Positions 35,325 to 45,634 are shown, counted from the first letter of the stretch. The stretch is DNA of 64,000 bases from Actinoplanes sp. NBC_00393 (GCF_036053395.1 NZ_CP107942.1:1702501-1766500); one strand, 5' to 3'. Notes: generated from the sequence alone by a model not told the origin. Made by a program: numbers and translations.

Positions 35325-36598
35325 GGCGATTCTCCGGCAGCTACCGGTCCGCGCTGATCATCGGCGTCCAGGGCATCCGGGCCCGCAAGCTGCGCACGCT
35401 GCTCTCCATGATCAGCCTCTTCCTCGGCGTGCTCGCCGTGGTGACGGTCCAGGCCGGCGCCAGCATCGCCGAGCGCGCGATGATGTCCGACCTGGAGTTG
35501 CGTTCCGGGTACGACGGCACGCTCGTCATCGACGTGATGCCGCACGAGAAGTCCCCGGGCATCGTCGCCGATACGGTGACCGGCAGCGACGCGGTCGCGC
35601 TCATGGCGTCCCAGGCGATCATCGGCGAGCCCGGAGTCAGCCCGATCAACCCGGGCGCCGGGCCGTTCGACCAGCCCGGCTGGGGTGGCAGCACCGAGGT
35701 CTGCGACAACAACGGCGTCTGCGTGCCCGGTCCGCCGACCGGTGAGGCCATCGAGGTGATGCTGACCGCCGTCAGTGGTGACCTGATGACGTACCGGCCG
35801 CTGCGACAGGTCTCCGGTTCCTGGCTCGACTTCAGCACGGTCCCCTCGTTGTCGCCGCGCCTGGTGATCAACGAGGAGGCCGCGAAGGGTTTCGCCGACC
35901 ACCGGATCCCGGCCGAGATGCGGATGCGCGGCGCCACGGCGAACATCACCCCGCAGATCATCGGTGTCGTCAAGGACGGGGACTACCAGCCGCGCGCCTA
36001 CGTCCGGCAGGACGAGCTGGCCAACTGGGTGCCGGTCAGCAGCATGAGCAACCCCGAGTTCGGCATGCCGGTGCAGGTCATGACCACCCAGGGCAGCACG
36101 GTCGAGCAGGTGCTCACCGCCAAACTGCGCGGTGCGGGCATCGAGTCGTACGCCAACCTCACCGAGTCCCGCAAGGACATGGAGAACCAGCTCAAGCTGT
36201 TGCGCCTGGTCTTCCTCTCGATGGCCGGCCTGGTCCTGCTGATCGGCGTCGCCGGCATCCTCAACGTCGGTCTGGCCACGGTCGGCGAGCGCGTCGAGGA
36301 GTTCGCGCTGCGCCGCGCGGTCGGCACGCCGCGCCTGCTGCTGGCCGGCATCGTGCTCGCCGAGACGATGCTGACCGGGCTGCTGACCGCGGCCGCGGCC
36401 ATCGGCGTGGGCATCGCGGGCCTGAAAGTGGTGTCGATGGTGATCGGCGATTCCGAGCCGTTGCTGCGCAACGTGCAGTTCCCGTGGGACGCGGGGGTGG
36501 CAGGCATCATCGCCGGGATCATCGCGGGCGTGCTGGGCGGGTTCATCCCGGCGCTGCGCGCGGCCGGCATCCCGATCGCGACGGTGATGCGCGCCTGA
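35321..36598 (+). CDS. MacB-like ABC transporter permease
   Basis: A 425-residue permease of the MacB/FtsX type. One membrane helix near the N-terminus (LLSMISLFLGVLAVVTV) is followed by a large external domain (about residues 50-285) and three C-terminal helices (VFLSMAGLVLLIGVAGILNV, LLLAGIVLAETMLTGLLTAA, AGIIAGIIAGVLGGFIPAL). The motif RRAVGTPR after the second helix corresponds to the coupling region facing the ATPase. It completes the three-gene efflux operon. Confidence 0.92.
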
Positions 36599-36634
36599 GG
36601 CCCGGAGCGGGCTGGTCTGCGGCAGCATGCAGGG

Positions 36635-38089
36635 ATGAGACGTCGCTGGCTGTTCGCCGACCAGCTCGGCCCGCACTTCCTCGACTCGCCCGGCCAGCCG
36701 GTCCTGCTCGTCGAGTCGAAAGCGGTGTTCCGGCGCCGCAGGTTCCACCGGCAGAAGGCCCATCTGATTCTGTCGGCCCTGCGGCACCGGGCCCAGCAGC
36801 CCAACGTGCGGTTGGTGCAGGCGGAGACGTACGCCGAAGCCGTCACCGAACCACTCAGCGTCTGCCACCCCACCTCCCGGGCCGCCCGCGGCCTGGTCCG
36901 GCGGCTTCCGGACGTCGAGATGCTGCCGCCCCGCGGCTTCGTCACCGCGCCGCAGGACTTCGTGGCCTGGGCGCACGGGCGGGACCACCTGCGCCTGGAG
37001 GACTTCTACCGGCACGCCCGGCAGCACCACGACGTGCTGATGGACGGCGGTGAGCCGGCCGGCGGCCGGTGGAACCTGGACACCGACAACCGGGAAGCAC
37101 CTCCGCGGGGCGCCGCCACGCTCGGCGTACCACCGCCTCCGCCGATCACCGAGGACGAGATCGACGAACAGGTACGCGCGGACCTGGACCAGTGGGAGCG
37201 GGAGGGGATCGCGTTCGTCGGCAACGACGGCCCGCGGATCTTCCCGGCCACCCGGGCGGAGGCACTCGCCCGGCTGCGGCACTTCGTCGAGCACCGGCTG
37301 CCGGCGTTCGGGCCGCACGAGGACGCGATGCTGGCCGGTGACCCGCTGATGGCGCACAGCATGCTCAGCGCGGCACTGAACCTGGGACTGCTGGATCCGC
37401 TCGAGGTGATCGAACGGGTCGAGCAGGCGTACCGGGACGGGTCGGTGCCGCTGGCGAGCGCCGAGGGGTTCATCCGGCAGATCCTCGGCTGGCGCGACTT
37501 CGTCTGGCATCTTTACTGGTATTTCGAACCGGACTACCGGGCCGCGAACGAGATGCGCGCGCACCGGCAGCTGCCCAAGTGGTTCGCCGAGCTCAACGCC
37601 GACGCGGTGCAGGCGCGCTGCCTGTCCGACGTGCTGGCCGGGGTTCGTGATCGTGGCTGGGTGCACCACATTCCGCGGCTCATGGTGCTCGGGAACTATG
37701 CGATGCAGCGGGGGTGGCGGCCGGGGGCGGTGGCTGACTGGTTCCACCGGTGCTTCGTCGACGGCTACGAGTGGGTGATGACGGCGAACGTCATCGGGAT
37801 GAGCCAGTTCGCTGACGGTGGGCGGATGAGCACCAAGCCGTACGCGGCTGGGGGCGCCTACATCAACCGGATGAGCGACTACTGCGGTGGGTGCCGGTAC
37901 GACCCCAAGGTGCGGATCGGGGAGGACGCCTGCCCGTACAGCGCGGGATACTGGAACTATCTGGCGCATCACGAGGCAGCGTTGGCCGGCAATCATCGGA
38001 TGCGCCAGCCGTTGCAGGGCCTGCACCGGCTGAGCGACCTTGATGCGGTTGTCGAGCAGGAGAAGGCGCGAGGATCGCGGGCCCCTTAG
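36635..38089 (+). CDS. FeS-type bacterial cryptochrome/(6-4) photolyase
   Basis: A 484-residue photolyase-related flavoprotein of the FeS-BCP group, like Agrobacterium PhrB. Cysteines at 329, 417, 420 and 433 have exactly the spacing of the 4Fe-4S ligands of PhrB (88, 3 and 13 residues apart). The Rossmann-type antenna domain starts [19 protein letters not shown]-binding residues lie in [18 protein letters not shown] and [18 protein letters not shown]. It probably repairs (6-4) photoproducts using blue light. Its last four bases overlap the convergent selO gene. Confidence 0.92.
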   Translation: MRRRWLFADQLGPHFLDSPGQPVLLVESKAVFRRRRFHRQKAHLILSALRHRAQQPNVRLVQAETYAEAVTEPLSVCHPTSRAARGLVRRLPDVEMLPPRGFVTAPQDFVAWAHGRDHLRLEDFYRHARQHHDVLMDGGEPAGGRWNLDTDNREAPPRGAATLGVPPPPPITEDEIDEQVRADLDQWEREGIAFVGNDGPRIFPATRAEALARLRHFVEHRLPAFGPHEDAMLAGDPLMAHSMLSAALNLGLLDPLEVIERVEQAYRDGSVPLASAEGFIRQILGWRDFVWHLYWYFEPDYRAANEMRAHRQLPKWFAELNADAVQARCLSDVLAGVRDRGWVHHIPRLMVLGNYAMQRGWRPGAVADWFHRCFVDGYEWVMTANVIGMSQFADGGRMSTKPYAAGGAYINRMSDYCGGCRYDPKVRIGEDACPYSAGYWNYLAHHEAALAGNHRMRQPLQGLHRLSDLDAVVEQEKARGSRAP

Positions 38090-39480
38090 GTCCCACAGAA
38101 GGTTTGGAAGCCGTCGCAGAACTCGCGCGGGGCCGGCTCGGTGTATCGCTCCAGGCCCGGCCGTTCCTCGAAGGGGGCGCTGATCACCTCGACCAGGCGG
38201 TGGAACGGGTCGAGATCACCGGCTGTGGCGGCGGCGAGGGCCTCTTCGACCAGGTGGTTACGCGGGATGTAGACCGGGTTGACCCGGTCCATCCCGTCCA
38301 GGTCCGGATTGAGCGCACCCCACCGCGACATCCAGGCTTCCGGCATCGGTGCGGGCGCGTTGCCGCGGGCGGCTGCCGACAGGGTCCGGAACAACTTGGT
38401 GTGGTCGGGTTTGTCGGCCTGCATCGCTTCGACCAGGTCGTCGATCAGCTCTTCGGCGCCCTGTTGCAGACCGAGTTTGGCGTGCATACCGGAGACCCAG
38501 GCCTCCTGGTACTGCGGCCGGAACCGGCCGAGCGCCTCGGTCGCCAGCTTGACGGCCTGCTCCTCGTCGTCATCGAAGAGCGGGAGCAGCGCCTCCGCGA
38601 GCCGGGCCAGGTTCCACTCGGCGATGACGGGCTGGTTGCGGTAGGCGTACCGGCCGGCGTGGTCGATCGAGCTGTACACCGTCGCCGGGTCGAAGGCGTC
38701 GAGGAACGCGCACGGCCCGTAGTCGATGGTCTCGCCGGAGATCGTCATGTTGTCGGTGTTCATCACGCCGTGGATGAAGCCGACGTGCATCCAGCGGGCG
38801 ATCAGCGACGCCTGCGCGGTCACCACCGCCTCGAACAACCCGAGGTAGGAGCCCGCCTCCGGGTAGTGCCGGGCGATCGCGTGGTCGGCGAGGCGGCGCA
38901 GCAGTTCGAGGTCGCGGGTCGCCCTCGCGAACTGGAAGCTGCCGACCCGCAGGTGGCTGGCGGCTACGCGGGCGAGTACCGCGCCGGGCAGTGGTGACTC
39001 CCGGTACACGGTGCCGCCGGTGGCCACCACGGCCAGGGCACGGGTGGTCGGGATGCCCAGGGCGTGCATGGCCTGGCTGATCACGTACTCACGCAGCATC
39101 GGCCCGACCGCCGCCAGCCCGTCCCCGCCGCGCGCGAACGGTGTGCGCCCGGAACCCTTGAGATGCACGTCGCGCAGCCGGCCGGCACTGTCGGTGAGCT
39201 CGCCGAGCAGCAGCGCGCGACCGTCACCGAGCCGCGGCGAGTAACCGCCGAACTGATGCCCGGCGTAAGCTTGCGCCACCGGCTGAGCGCCCTCGCCGAC
39301 CAGCAGCCGGACGCCTTCCTCGCTGCGCAGCCACTCGGGGTCGAAGCCCAGGTCCGCGGCGAGCGCCTCATCGAGGGCCAGCAGGCGGGGCTCGGGGAAC
39401 TTCTCGGCCTGCCAGGGGATCGCCAGCTCGGGCAGCTCACTGGCGAACCGGTTGTCGAAACTCACGGCGGCGATACTCAC
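38086..39480 (-). CDS. selO: SelO family protein adenylyltransferase
   Basis: A 464-residue SelO/YdiU pseudokinase, close to the family length. Members transfer AMP to serine, threonine or tyrosine of proteins and help redox homeostasis. The inverted nucleotide-binding elements are seen: [16 protein letters not shown] with K108, HGVMNTDNM, and D253 in [13 protein letters not shown]. The C-terminus TFCGT has a cysteine near where eukaryotic SelO has selenocysteine. The start is a GTG at 39480; another GTG five codons later is possible. It is tail-to-tail with the photolyase gene. Confidence 0.92.
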   Translation of the reverse strand: MSIAAVSFDNRFASELPELAIPWQAEKFPEPRLLALDEALAADLGFDPEWLRSEEGVRLLVGEGAQPVAQAYAGHQFGGYSPRLGDGRALLLGELTDSAGRLRDVHLKGSGRTPFARGGDGLAAVGPMLREYVISQAMHALGIPTTRALAVVATGGTVYRESPLPGAVLARVAASHLRVGSFQFARATRDLELLRRLADHAIARHYPEAGSYLGLFEAVVTAQASLIARWMHVGFIHGVMNTDNMTISGETIDYGPCAFLDAFDPATVYSSIDHAGRYAYRNQPVIAEWNLARLAEALLPLFDDDEEQAVKLATEALGRFRPQYQEAWVSGMHAKLGLQQGAEELIDDLVEAMQADKPDHTKLFRTLSAAARGNAPAPMPEAWMSRWGALNPDLDGMDRVNPVYIPRNHLVEEALAAATAGDLDPFHRLVEVISAPFEERPGLERYTEPAPREFCDGFQTFCGT

Positions 39481-39562
39481 CCGATCCAGACTACGCGGAC
39501 GCTCTTCTCGCGCCGTCGGTCGAGGCCGGGGCTTTTCGGATCGGCGGTCTAGGCTCGGCCGC

Positions 39563-40690
39563 GTGGACGTACCCCGGTTGTCCTGGAAGGAAGCGTGTGC
39601 CCGCCGCCTGGCTCGCCACCTGCTGGCCTCGCCGGATCCGCAGGCCGGGCCGGCCGATGCCGCCCGCGCCATGTGCGGCGCGCATGCCCAGGTGATGTCC
39701 GCGGCCGAGATCTCCATCGCGATGCGCACGGCCGCAGCCACCCGGGCCGACGTGCGTGCCGCGGTCGGCACAGACAAGAGCTTGATCAAGACCAGAGGGG
39801 TACGGGGAACCGTGCACCTCCTCCCCACCGCCGACCTGCCGATGTGGTGCGGCGCGCTCTCGGCGCTGCCGGCGGAACGGTTCGGGCTGACCGCGGAGCA
39901 GATCTCCGAGCTGGTTGCCGGTGCCGCCGCTGTCCTGCCGAACACCGAGATGACTGCGGACGAGCTGACCGTGGCCCTCGCGGACCGGGTCGGCGGGTGG
40001 GCGGCCGATCCGACGATGGAGGGTTTCCAGACGACGTGGCCGCGGTGGTACGCGGCGATGGACGTGATCATGTTCCGCGGGGCCATGTGTTTCGGTGCCG
40101 GGCGTGGTCGCAAGGTCACGTTCACCAGCCCGGTCGGCTCGCGCCCGGCGGCCGGCGATGTCGCGCTGCCCTGGCTGGTGCGGCAGTACCTGCACGCCTA
40201 CGGCCCGGCGACGCCGGAGGCCTTCGCCAAGTGGCTGGCGGCATCGCGGGATTGGGCGGTGTCGCTCTTCGATTCCCTGGGCGAAGCGCTGCGCTCGGTG
40301 CTGCTGGAAGGGAAGCCTGCCTGGGAGAACGCCGACGAACCGCTGTCGGCGGGGGAGGAGCCGTCCGGGGTACGGCTGCTGCCGTACTTCGACAGCTATG
40401 CCGTTGGCGGCCGCCCTCGCGAGGTGTTGTTCCCGGGCGCGGCGGCTACGCGTGCGCTCGCCGGCGGGCAGGCCGGCAACTATCCGGTCCTCCTGGTGGA
40501 CGGCGTGGTCGCCGGGGTGTGGCATCAGCGCCGCTCCGGCCGGCGGATAGCGGTGACGGTGGAGCCCTTGGGCCGGCTGACGCGTGGCCAGTTGGCCGAC
40601 CTTGACGAGCAGGTGCAGCGCCTCGGCCGGATCCTCGAAGGCACGCCGTCCCTGACCATCGGGACGGTGGCGGTCGGGCCCCACGCTTAG
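39563..40690 (+). CDS. Winged-helix (HTH_42, AlkZ/YcaQ-like) protein
   Basis: A 375-residue protein of the winged-helix family that includes the DNA glycosylases AlkZ and YcaQ/AlkX, which excise crosslinked or bulky alkylated bases. The region [17 protein letters not shown] aligns with the catalytic QxQ/QxD motif; here the triplet reads [19 protein letters not shown] and [11 protein letters not shown] are also typical. The start is a GTG at 39563. It is divergent from selO. Whether it is a glycosylase, and on which lesion, cannot be decided from sequence. Confidence 0.82.
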   Translation: MDVPRLSWKEACARRLARHLLASPDPQAGPADAARAMCGAHAQVMSAAEISIAMRTAAATRADVRAAVGTDKSLIKTRGVRGTVHLLPTADLPMWCGALSALPAERFGLTAEQISELVAGAAAVLPNTEMTADELTVALADRVGGWAADPTMEGFQTTWPRWYAAMDVIMFRGAMCFGAGRGRKVTFTSPVGSRPAAGDVALPWLVRQYLHAYGPATPEAFAKWLAASRDWAVSLFDSLGEALRSVLLEGKPAWENADEPLSAGEEPSGVRLLPYFDSYAVGGRPREVLFPGAAATRALAGGQAGNYPVLLVDGVVAGVWHQRRSGRRIAVTVEPLGRLTRGQLADLDEQVQRLGRILEGTPSLTIGTVAVGPHA

Positions 40691-40846
40691 CCACACTTCC
40701 TTCTCCGCCCTTGCTCCGGTCTGCCGCCTAGCCTTTCCCATCGTGCTGCAAGTTCGGCGACCTGCGCCGGTGAGCGGGACACCCACCGGGATCACGTTTT
40801 CCGTGTGCCCCCTGAGCAGGCCGTGACCCGCCTATGATCGACCATC

Positions 40847-41980
40847 GTGACTGAATCGCACGCCTGGCCAGGTCTGTCGTGGGGCTTCTGGGACGACATC
40901 ACAGAGGTCCGATCCCGGCTCGCCGCCGGCGCGGATCCCGACGCGGACCTCGGCGACAACCGGCGGCCACTGCATCTGGCGGCTGAATGGGGCTCGGCCG
41001 CGGTGGTCGCCGAGCTGGCCGCCCTGACGAGTGACGTGGATGCGATGCATGACGGGCGTACCGCGCTGTGGATCGCAGTGCAGGCCCGCAACGCCCCGCA
41101 CGCCCGGGCGCTGGCCGCCGCCGGCGCGGACCCGTGGCGACCGATGATGGGCGGCTGGTCACCCGGGCGGCTCAGCCTGGCCGGACCCACCCCTGACCTG
41201 TTCACAGCCCCCGCTGGCACGCCAGACCCTTCACCCGGCCCGCGGTCCGGATCGTCCCCGGGCCCGTCGCCTGCCTTCCCGCCCGGATCGTCCTCGGCCT
41301 TGTCGCCTGCCTTCCCGCCCGGATCGTCCTCGGACTTGTCGCCTGCCTTCCCGCCCGGATCGTCCCCTGCCCTTCGGCCCGGGTTGTCGTCGTCCGGCCT
41401 TTCTTCCGGTCTGTCGCCGGCGGAGGCGGAGGCCGCTCAGGAGGCGCACCGGCTGATCACCGCACTCGGCTCGTTCGACGACGACGGCGACAGCTTCTGC
41501 TGCGTATCCGGGTTGACCGCACGCGAAGCAATCAACAGGCTCGGCGGCGTAGTGATCGACTACGAGGAGCCCGACGACCCGGACTACGACGACGACAACC
41601 GGATCGTAGCCGTCACCGACGTGCCCGGCGGCTGCGTACTCAGCCAGCGCTACGGCTTCCTGGCCAGCACACCAGGCGTCTCAGGCCGGCTGTCGGCGGA
41701 CACCGTCTGCTACGCGATGTACGCAAACCCGAAGAGCGGCAACCAGGGCAGCATCATGCGAGACGGGTCAACCATCGGCTCGGATCTGCACCCCGGCGGC
41801 GGCTGGTCCGCGGCTGACGACCCGCCCGCCGAAATCCTGCACACGTACCTCTACCGCGGACACTCGGTCGCCTACTGCTGCTTTTACGCAGGCCTTCGGT
41901 TGACGGACCCGCGGCCGTTCACCGGAACCCCCGACTACTGGGTCGAACTGCCCGACCGCGACTGGTGGATCTTCCCGTAG
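40847..41980 (+). CDS. Ankyrin-repeat-like protein with SSALSPAFPPG repeats
   Basis: A 377-residue soluble protein. The N-terminal 110 residues look like two or three ankyrin repeats (DNRRPLHLAAEWGSAAVVAELA, HDGRTALWIAVQARNA). A Pro/Ser-rich linker (about 125-190) is made of a 12-residue repeat encoded by a 36-bp tandem repeat. The C-terminal domain (SFCCVSGLTAREAINRLGG ... DYWVELPDRDWWIFP) is of unknown family but well structured. It starts at a GTG. The function is unknown. Confidence 0.75.
   Translation: MTESHAWPGLSWGFWDDITEVRSRLAAGADPDADLGDNRRPLHLAAEWGSAAVVAELAALTSDVDAMHDGRTALWIAVQARNAPHARALAAAGADPWRPMMGGWSPGRLSLAGPTPDLFTAPAGTPDPSPGPRSGSSPGPSPAFPPGSSSALSPAFPPGSSSDLSPAFPPGSSPALRPGLSSSGLSSGLSPAEAEAAQEAHRLITALGSFDDDGDSFCCVSGLTAREAINRLGGVVIDYEEPDDPDYDDDNRIVAVTDVPGGCVLSQRYGFLASTPGVSGRLSADTVCYAMYANPKSGNQGSIMRDGSTIGSDLHPGGGWSAADDPPAEILHTYLYRGHSVAYCCFYAGLRLTDPRPFTGTPDYWVELPDRDWWIFP
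41250..41375 (+). repeat. 36-bp tandem repeat inside the ankyrin-like gene
   Basis: Two nearly identical 36-bp units, starting TCGTCCTCGGCCTTGTCGCC at 41288, and partial flanking copies encode the repeated SSSALSPAFPPG segment. The period keeps the reading frame. The repeat is confined to the linker between the ankyrin-like and C-terminal domains. Confidence 0.88.
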
Positions 41981-42433
41981 CTTTGCCATCGCCTGCGCCC
42001 TCCAACTCCGACTCCGGCTTCGGTCCCGCTCCGGCCCGCACCCTGCGCCGGGCTTCGCTACCGTGTCGGCCTTCATTCCCGCTCCGCTTCGGATTCTTGG
42101 CCGCGTTTCAGCCTTCAACCCCGCTTCGGAATTCGGCCCTGCCTCCGCCTTCGCCCCCGCTCCGGCCGTCGCCCTGCTTTCGCCCGAGCCGCTGTCTTCA
42201 GCAACGGCCGCTGTCTTCAGCAACGGCCGCTGTCTTGAGCAACGGCCGCTGTCTTGAGCAACGGCCGCTGTCTTGAGCAACGGCCGCTGTCTTCAGCAAC
42301 GGCCGCTGTCTTGAGCAACGGCCGCTGTCTTCAGCAACGGCCGCTGTCGGCGCCGTGCCCTCGCCGAAGTCGCGGGGAACCGCGCGCGACCGACGGTTCT
42401 GTCATCGCGCGCGCTCTCTCAGCGACCGCCCGA
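41981..42433. other. Gene-free stretch holding a 19-bp repeat array
   Basis: About 450 bases separate the ankyrin-like gene from the convergent pentapeptide gene. The first 200 bases are C/T-rich degenerate low-complexity sequence without a convincing gene. The next 158 bases are a 19-bp tandem array, and the last 85 show nothing recognisable. Open frames here read through the repeats in shifting registers and do not look like real proteins. Confidence 0.75.
42191..42348 (+). repeat. Intergenic 19-bp tandem repeat array, eight copies
   Basis: Eight head-to-tail copies of TTCAGCAACGGCCGCTGTC, with C or G alternating at the third position (TTCAG or TTGAG), preceded by a partial GCTGTC. Each unit with TTCAG contains a small dyad (CAGC...GCTG) around a CGGCCG palindrome. 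The 19-base period is not a multiple of three. No spacers are present, so it is not a CRISPR. Confidence 0.93.
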
Positions 42434-43087
42434 CTATCGATCGCGGACGACAATGCCGAGGGTCTGTGCCAAGGCGGGCGCGGCCTCCGCGAGCTGGCCG
42501 CTGTCGATGACCGCCCCGCGCAGCGAATCCCACCCCTCGGCGATGTCGAGTTCGCGAGCTCCGCGCAGGTCGAGCTTCTTGACCGTCGCCCTGCCGAATC
42601 GGGCCCGCCGCAGCGCCGTACCCGGAAAGGTGACCCCGTTCAGGGTGGCGCCACCGAAGTCGACCTCCGACAGGTCACAGTCGCGGAACTCCACGTCCTG
42701 CAGCTTCGCACCCCGCAGGTTCAGGCTGTCGACCTTGCAGTCCTGCACGACGACCCGGCGCCACGTCGCACCGTACGCCTGCACGCCCGCCAGCACCCCG
42801 TCCAGAATCGTGACGTTGAGCAGCCCCGACTCGGCCCAACTGCCACCGATCCAGCGACTCCGCGAGATCCACACGTCGTCGAGCCGGACCCGCTCGAAGT
42901 TCCCACCGGTGAACGTCACCGCGGTCATCGCGCTCTCCGAGAAGCGGGAGCCGCCTGCCTGAGCCTCATCCACCTCGACGTCGTCGAGGTGGATCTCGCT
43001 GTGGTCGTCGCCGGGTTCCAGCGCACCGGTGAACGGTTGCAGGTACCGCGCGTACGGGAGCGAAGCAAGATCCCGGGCCACTCGCAT
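42434..43087 (-). CDS. Pentapeptide-repeat protein
   Basis: A 217-residue protein folded as a pentapeptide-repeat beta-helix over about residues 40-175: the A(D/N)LxX rhythm is seen in VTFTGGNFERVRLDDVWIS, LNLRGAKLQDVEFRDCDL and SEVDFGGATLNGVTF. Some members mimic DNA and protect gyrase from quinolones (Qnr/MfpA), but most are of unknown role. The C-terminal tail (LAEAAPALAQTLGIVV) is a normal helix. It is convergent with the repeat array region. Confidence 0.88.
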   Translation of the reverse strand: MRVARDLASLPYARYLQPFTGALEPGDDHSEIHLDDVEVDEAQAGGSRFSESAMTAVTFTGGNFERVRLDDVWISRSRWIGGSWAESGLLNVTILDGVLAGVQAYGATWRRVVVQDCKVDSLNLRGAKLQDVEFRDCDLSEVDFGGATLNGVTFPGTALRRARFGRATVKKLDLRGARELDIAEGWDSLRGAVIDSGQLAEAAPALAQTLGIVVRDR

Positions 43088-43102
43088 GATCGAACTCTAG
43101 CG

Positions 43103-43492
43103 TCAGGGTTTCACCGCCAGGACCGGGCGGTCGGCGGTCAGCAGGATGCGCTGAGCAGTGCTGCCGAGGAACAACTTCCCGACCGGGCTCCGCCGGCGCA
43201 GCCCTATGACGATCACCGAGGCGTTCTCCGACGCAGCGATGTGCAGTAGCTCGTCAGCCAACTCGCCGGTGTGCGGGGTGGTCTGGATGCGCAGCTCGAC
43301 GCCGCTCCGCTCGGCGCGGGCAGTGAGGTCGTCGAGGCGGTGCGGGTCGGCGGCCTCGACGCTGACGGGTGCGCCGCTGCGCGGCGAGTTGATCGCGAGC
43401 AGGTCTTCGCCACGGCGTTTTGCCTCGTCGAGGCCGGCGGCGAAGGCAGCCTCCCCTTCGGCGGTGGGCAGGTATCCGACGAGCACGGTCAT
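43103..43492 (-). CDS. Universal stress protein (UspA family)
   Basis: A 129-residue USP domain: VLVGYLPTAEGEAAFA at the N-terminus and the ATP-binding motif GLRRRSPVGKLFLGSTAQRIL (G-2x-G-9x-G-S/T). The start overlaps the tctA stop by four bases, so it is the last gene of the tct operon. Single USP domains are often co-encoded with transporters and may sense energy state. Confidence 0.92.
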   Translation of the reverse strand: MTVLVGYLPTAEGEAAFAAGLDEAKRRGEDLLAINSPRSGAPVSVEAADPHRLDDLTARAERSGVELRIQTTPHTGELADELLHIAASENASVIVIGLRRRSPVGKLFLGSTAQRILLTADRPVLAVKP

Positions 43493-45147
43493 GTGGGGGT
43501 TTCCTTCTTCTCAGGGCCGTTCCCGGCGGGCGTCGTACCATCAGGCTTCTCGGTGCCAGGGGCCCTCCCAGCTGGCGCCTTCTCGCTGGGCGCTGTCTCA
43601 TCCGGCGCTGCCTCGCCGGCTGGTGCGATCTCGCCGGGCGCCGTAGCGCCGGCACCCTGGCCGTCCGAGGCTGGTCGGCGGCGGCGCAACATTGTCTGAG
43701 CGAGGGGGAGCAGAGCAACCGCGATCAGCAGCGCCAGCAGGACGCCGGAGATCGGACGGGTGAAGAAGCCGGTCGGATCGCCGTCGAAGAGAAGCAGCGA
43801 CCGGCGCAGCGAAGTCTCCAGCAGGCTGCCGAGGACGAAGGCGAGGACCATCGGACCCGGGTCGAAGCCGAGCTTCTTCATCAGGTAGCCGATGATGCCG
43901 AACGCGATGACCAGCCCGATGTCGAAGACGCTGTTGTTGACGGTGTACGCCCCGACCAGCGTGATCAGCACGGTGATCGGCGCCAGGATGGCGGCGCGGA
44001 CCCGCAGGATGCGCACGAACAGCCCGACCAGCGGAATGCTCATGATCAGCAGCAGGATGTTGCCGATGTACATCGAGTTCACGACGCCCCAGAACAGCTC
44101 CGGGTTGTCGGTGACCAGCTGCGGGCCGGGAGTGACGCCCTGGATGAGCAGGGCGCCGAAGATGACTGCCATCGTCGCGTTGGCGGGGATGCCGAGCGAC
44201 AGCAGCGGGATGAACGACGAGGTCGCGGCGGCATTGTTCGCGGTCTCCGGCGCCGCGACGCCCTCGATGGCACCCTTGCCGAACCGTTCCGGATGCTTGG
44301 ACCGGCGCTTCTCCAAGGCGTACGCGGCCAGCGAGGAGAGCACAGCGCCGCCGCCGGGCAGGATGCCGAGGAAGAAGCCCAGGACCGAGCCGCGGCCGAT
44401 GGCGCCGCTGGACTGTTTCAGGTCGGCGCGGCTGGGCCAGACGTTGGCGACGGCAGCCGGGGCCTGCACCTTGCGGTGCCGCTCCTCCAGGTTGTAGAGG
44501 ATCTCGCCGAGACCGAACAGGCCCATCGCGATCGGCACGAAGTCCAGCCCGTCGGCAAGGTTGAGGTTGCCCAACGTGAAGCGCTCGGCGCTCGTGAAGT
44601 CGTCGCGCCCGACGGTGGCCAGCAGCAGGCCGATTGCTGCCGCGGTGAGCGCGCGCAGTCGGCCACCACTGCTGATCGTGGCGACCAGCAGGATGCCGAG
44701 CAGGGCGAGAGCCGTGTACTCGGGTGGGCCGAAGTCGAGGGCGAAATCGGCGACGAACGGGGCGACGAAGGTAAGCGCGACGATGGCGAGGGTGCCACCG
44801 ACGAACGAGCCGATGGCCGCGATGCCGAGGGCGGTCCCGGCTTTGCCTTGCCGGGCCAGGGCGTGCCCGTCGAAGACGGTCACCACGGAGGACGCCTCGC
44901 CGGGCAGCCGTAACAGGACCGAGGTGATGGTGCCGCCGTACTGGGCACCGTAGAAGATGCCGGCCAGCATGATGATCGCGGTTACCGGCTCGAGGCCGAA
45001 CGTCACGGGCAGCAGGATGGCGATGGTGGCGGCGGGGCCCAGACCGGGCAGGACACCGATGAGCATGCCGATGACGACGCCGACGAGGCAGTAGAGCAGA
45101 TTCGTCGGCTCCAGGACGACGGCGAAGCCGTCGAGCACCGAGGACAA
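43489..45147 (-). CDS. tctA: Tripartite tricarboxylate transporter large permease TctA
   Basis: A polytopic permease of about 552 residues and the main channel of a TctABC uptake system. The family motifs GVLPGLGPAATIAILLPVTFGL near the start and ILPGGGAVLSSLAAYALEKR in the middle are clear. The last 60 residues are a Pro/Ala/Glu-rich hydrophilic tail that is not part of the family. I prefer the TTG at 45147, preceded by GGGAGGA; a TTG at 45159 would place the ribosome site inside the gene. The operon order is tctC, tctB, tctA, usp. Confidence 0.93.
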   Translation of the reverse strand: MSSVLDGFAVVLEPTNLLYCLVGVVIGMLIGVLPGLGPAATIAILLPVTFGLEPVTAIIMLAGIFYGAQYGGTITSVLLRLPGEASSVVTVFDGHALARQGKAGTALGIAAIGSFVGGTLAIVALTFVAPFVADFALDFGPPEYTALALLGILLVATISSGGRLRALTAAAIGLLLATVGRDDFTSAERFTLGNLNLADGLDFVPIAMGLFGLGEILYNLEERHRKVQAPAAVANVWPSRADLKQSSGAIGRGSVLGFFLGILPGGGAVLSSLAAYALEKRRSKHPERFGKGAIEGVAAPETANNAAATSSFIPLLSLGIPANATMAVIFGALLIQGVTPGPQLVTDNPELFWGVVNSMYIGNILLLIMSIPLVGLFVRILRVRAAILAPITVLITLVGAYTVNNSVFDIGLVIAFGIIGYLMKKLGFDPGPMVLAFVLGSLLETSLRRSLLLFDGDPTGFFTRPISGVLLALLIAVALLPLAQTMLRRRRPASDGQGAGATAPGEIAPAGEAAPDETAPSEKAPAGRAPGTEKPDGTTPAGNGPEKKETPT

Positions 45148-45163
45148 CGGTCCTCCCAATGAC

Positions 45164-45634
45164 TCAGAACAGGTGGGGGATGGTGACGTCGAGCGCGCCG
45201 ACGAACAGGGCGTAGAAGGCGACGACGATGCCGATGCTGGTGATGATCGAGGTACGCCAGGACTCGCGGCCGAGGAACCGCAGCCAGACGAAGGCCAGCA
45301 GCAGGGTGGGGATCTCGAAGCCGATGGTGGCGATGACCGCGACGTACGCGATCATGCTGGCCACCGCGGCGACGACGAGCAGCCCGCTGCGGGTGAAGCG
45401 TTCGGCTTCGCCGGTGTGCCTGGCCTGGACCGCGAGGGCGATCCCGAGCACGACGAGGATCGCACCGATGATCAGCGGCCAGGTGCCCGGACCGGGTTCG
45501 GCGATGCTGCCGGCGCCGAGTGCCAGGGAGCCGGCGATCGCCGCGCCGCCGAGGATGACCACGACGGCGGCGGCGATCATGTTGCTGAGCGGTCCCGCGG
45601 GCGGGGGCCGTTCGTCGACGGGCTCGGTGCTCAC
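45164..45634 (-). CDS. tctB: Tripartite tricarboxylate transporter small permease TctB
   Basis: A 156-residue protein with four membrane segments (MIAAAVVVILGGAAIAGSLAL, WPLIIGAILVVLGIALAV, LLVVAAVASMIAYVAVIA, SIGIVVAFYALFVGALD). It is the TctB subunit that works with TctA. The GTG at 45634 overlaps the tctC stop by four bases (GTGA). Sequence before this start in the same frame belongs to tctC coding DNA. Confidence 0.9.
   Translation of the reverse strand: MSTEPVDERPPPAGPLSNMIAAAVVVILGGAAIAGSLALGAGSIAEPGPGTWPLIIGAILVVLGIALAVQARHTGEAERFTRSGLLVVAAVASMIAYVAVIATIGFEIPTLLLAFVWLRFLGRESWRTSIITSIGIVVAFYALFVGALDVTIPHLF

Noticed and set aside
42191..42348. Possible CRISPR array
   Set aside because: The 19-bp units are directly adjacent with no spacers and no cas genes are present.
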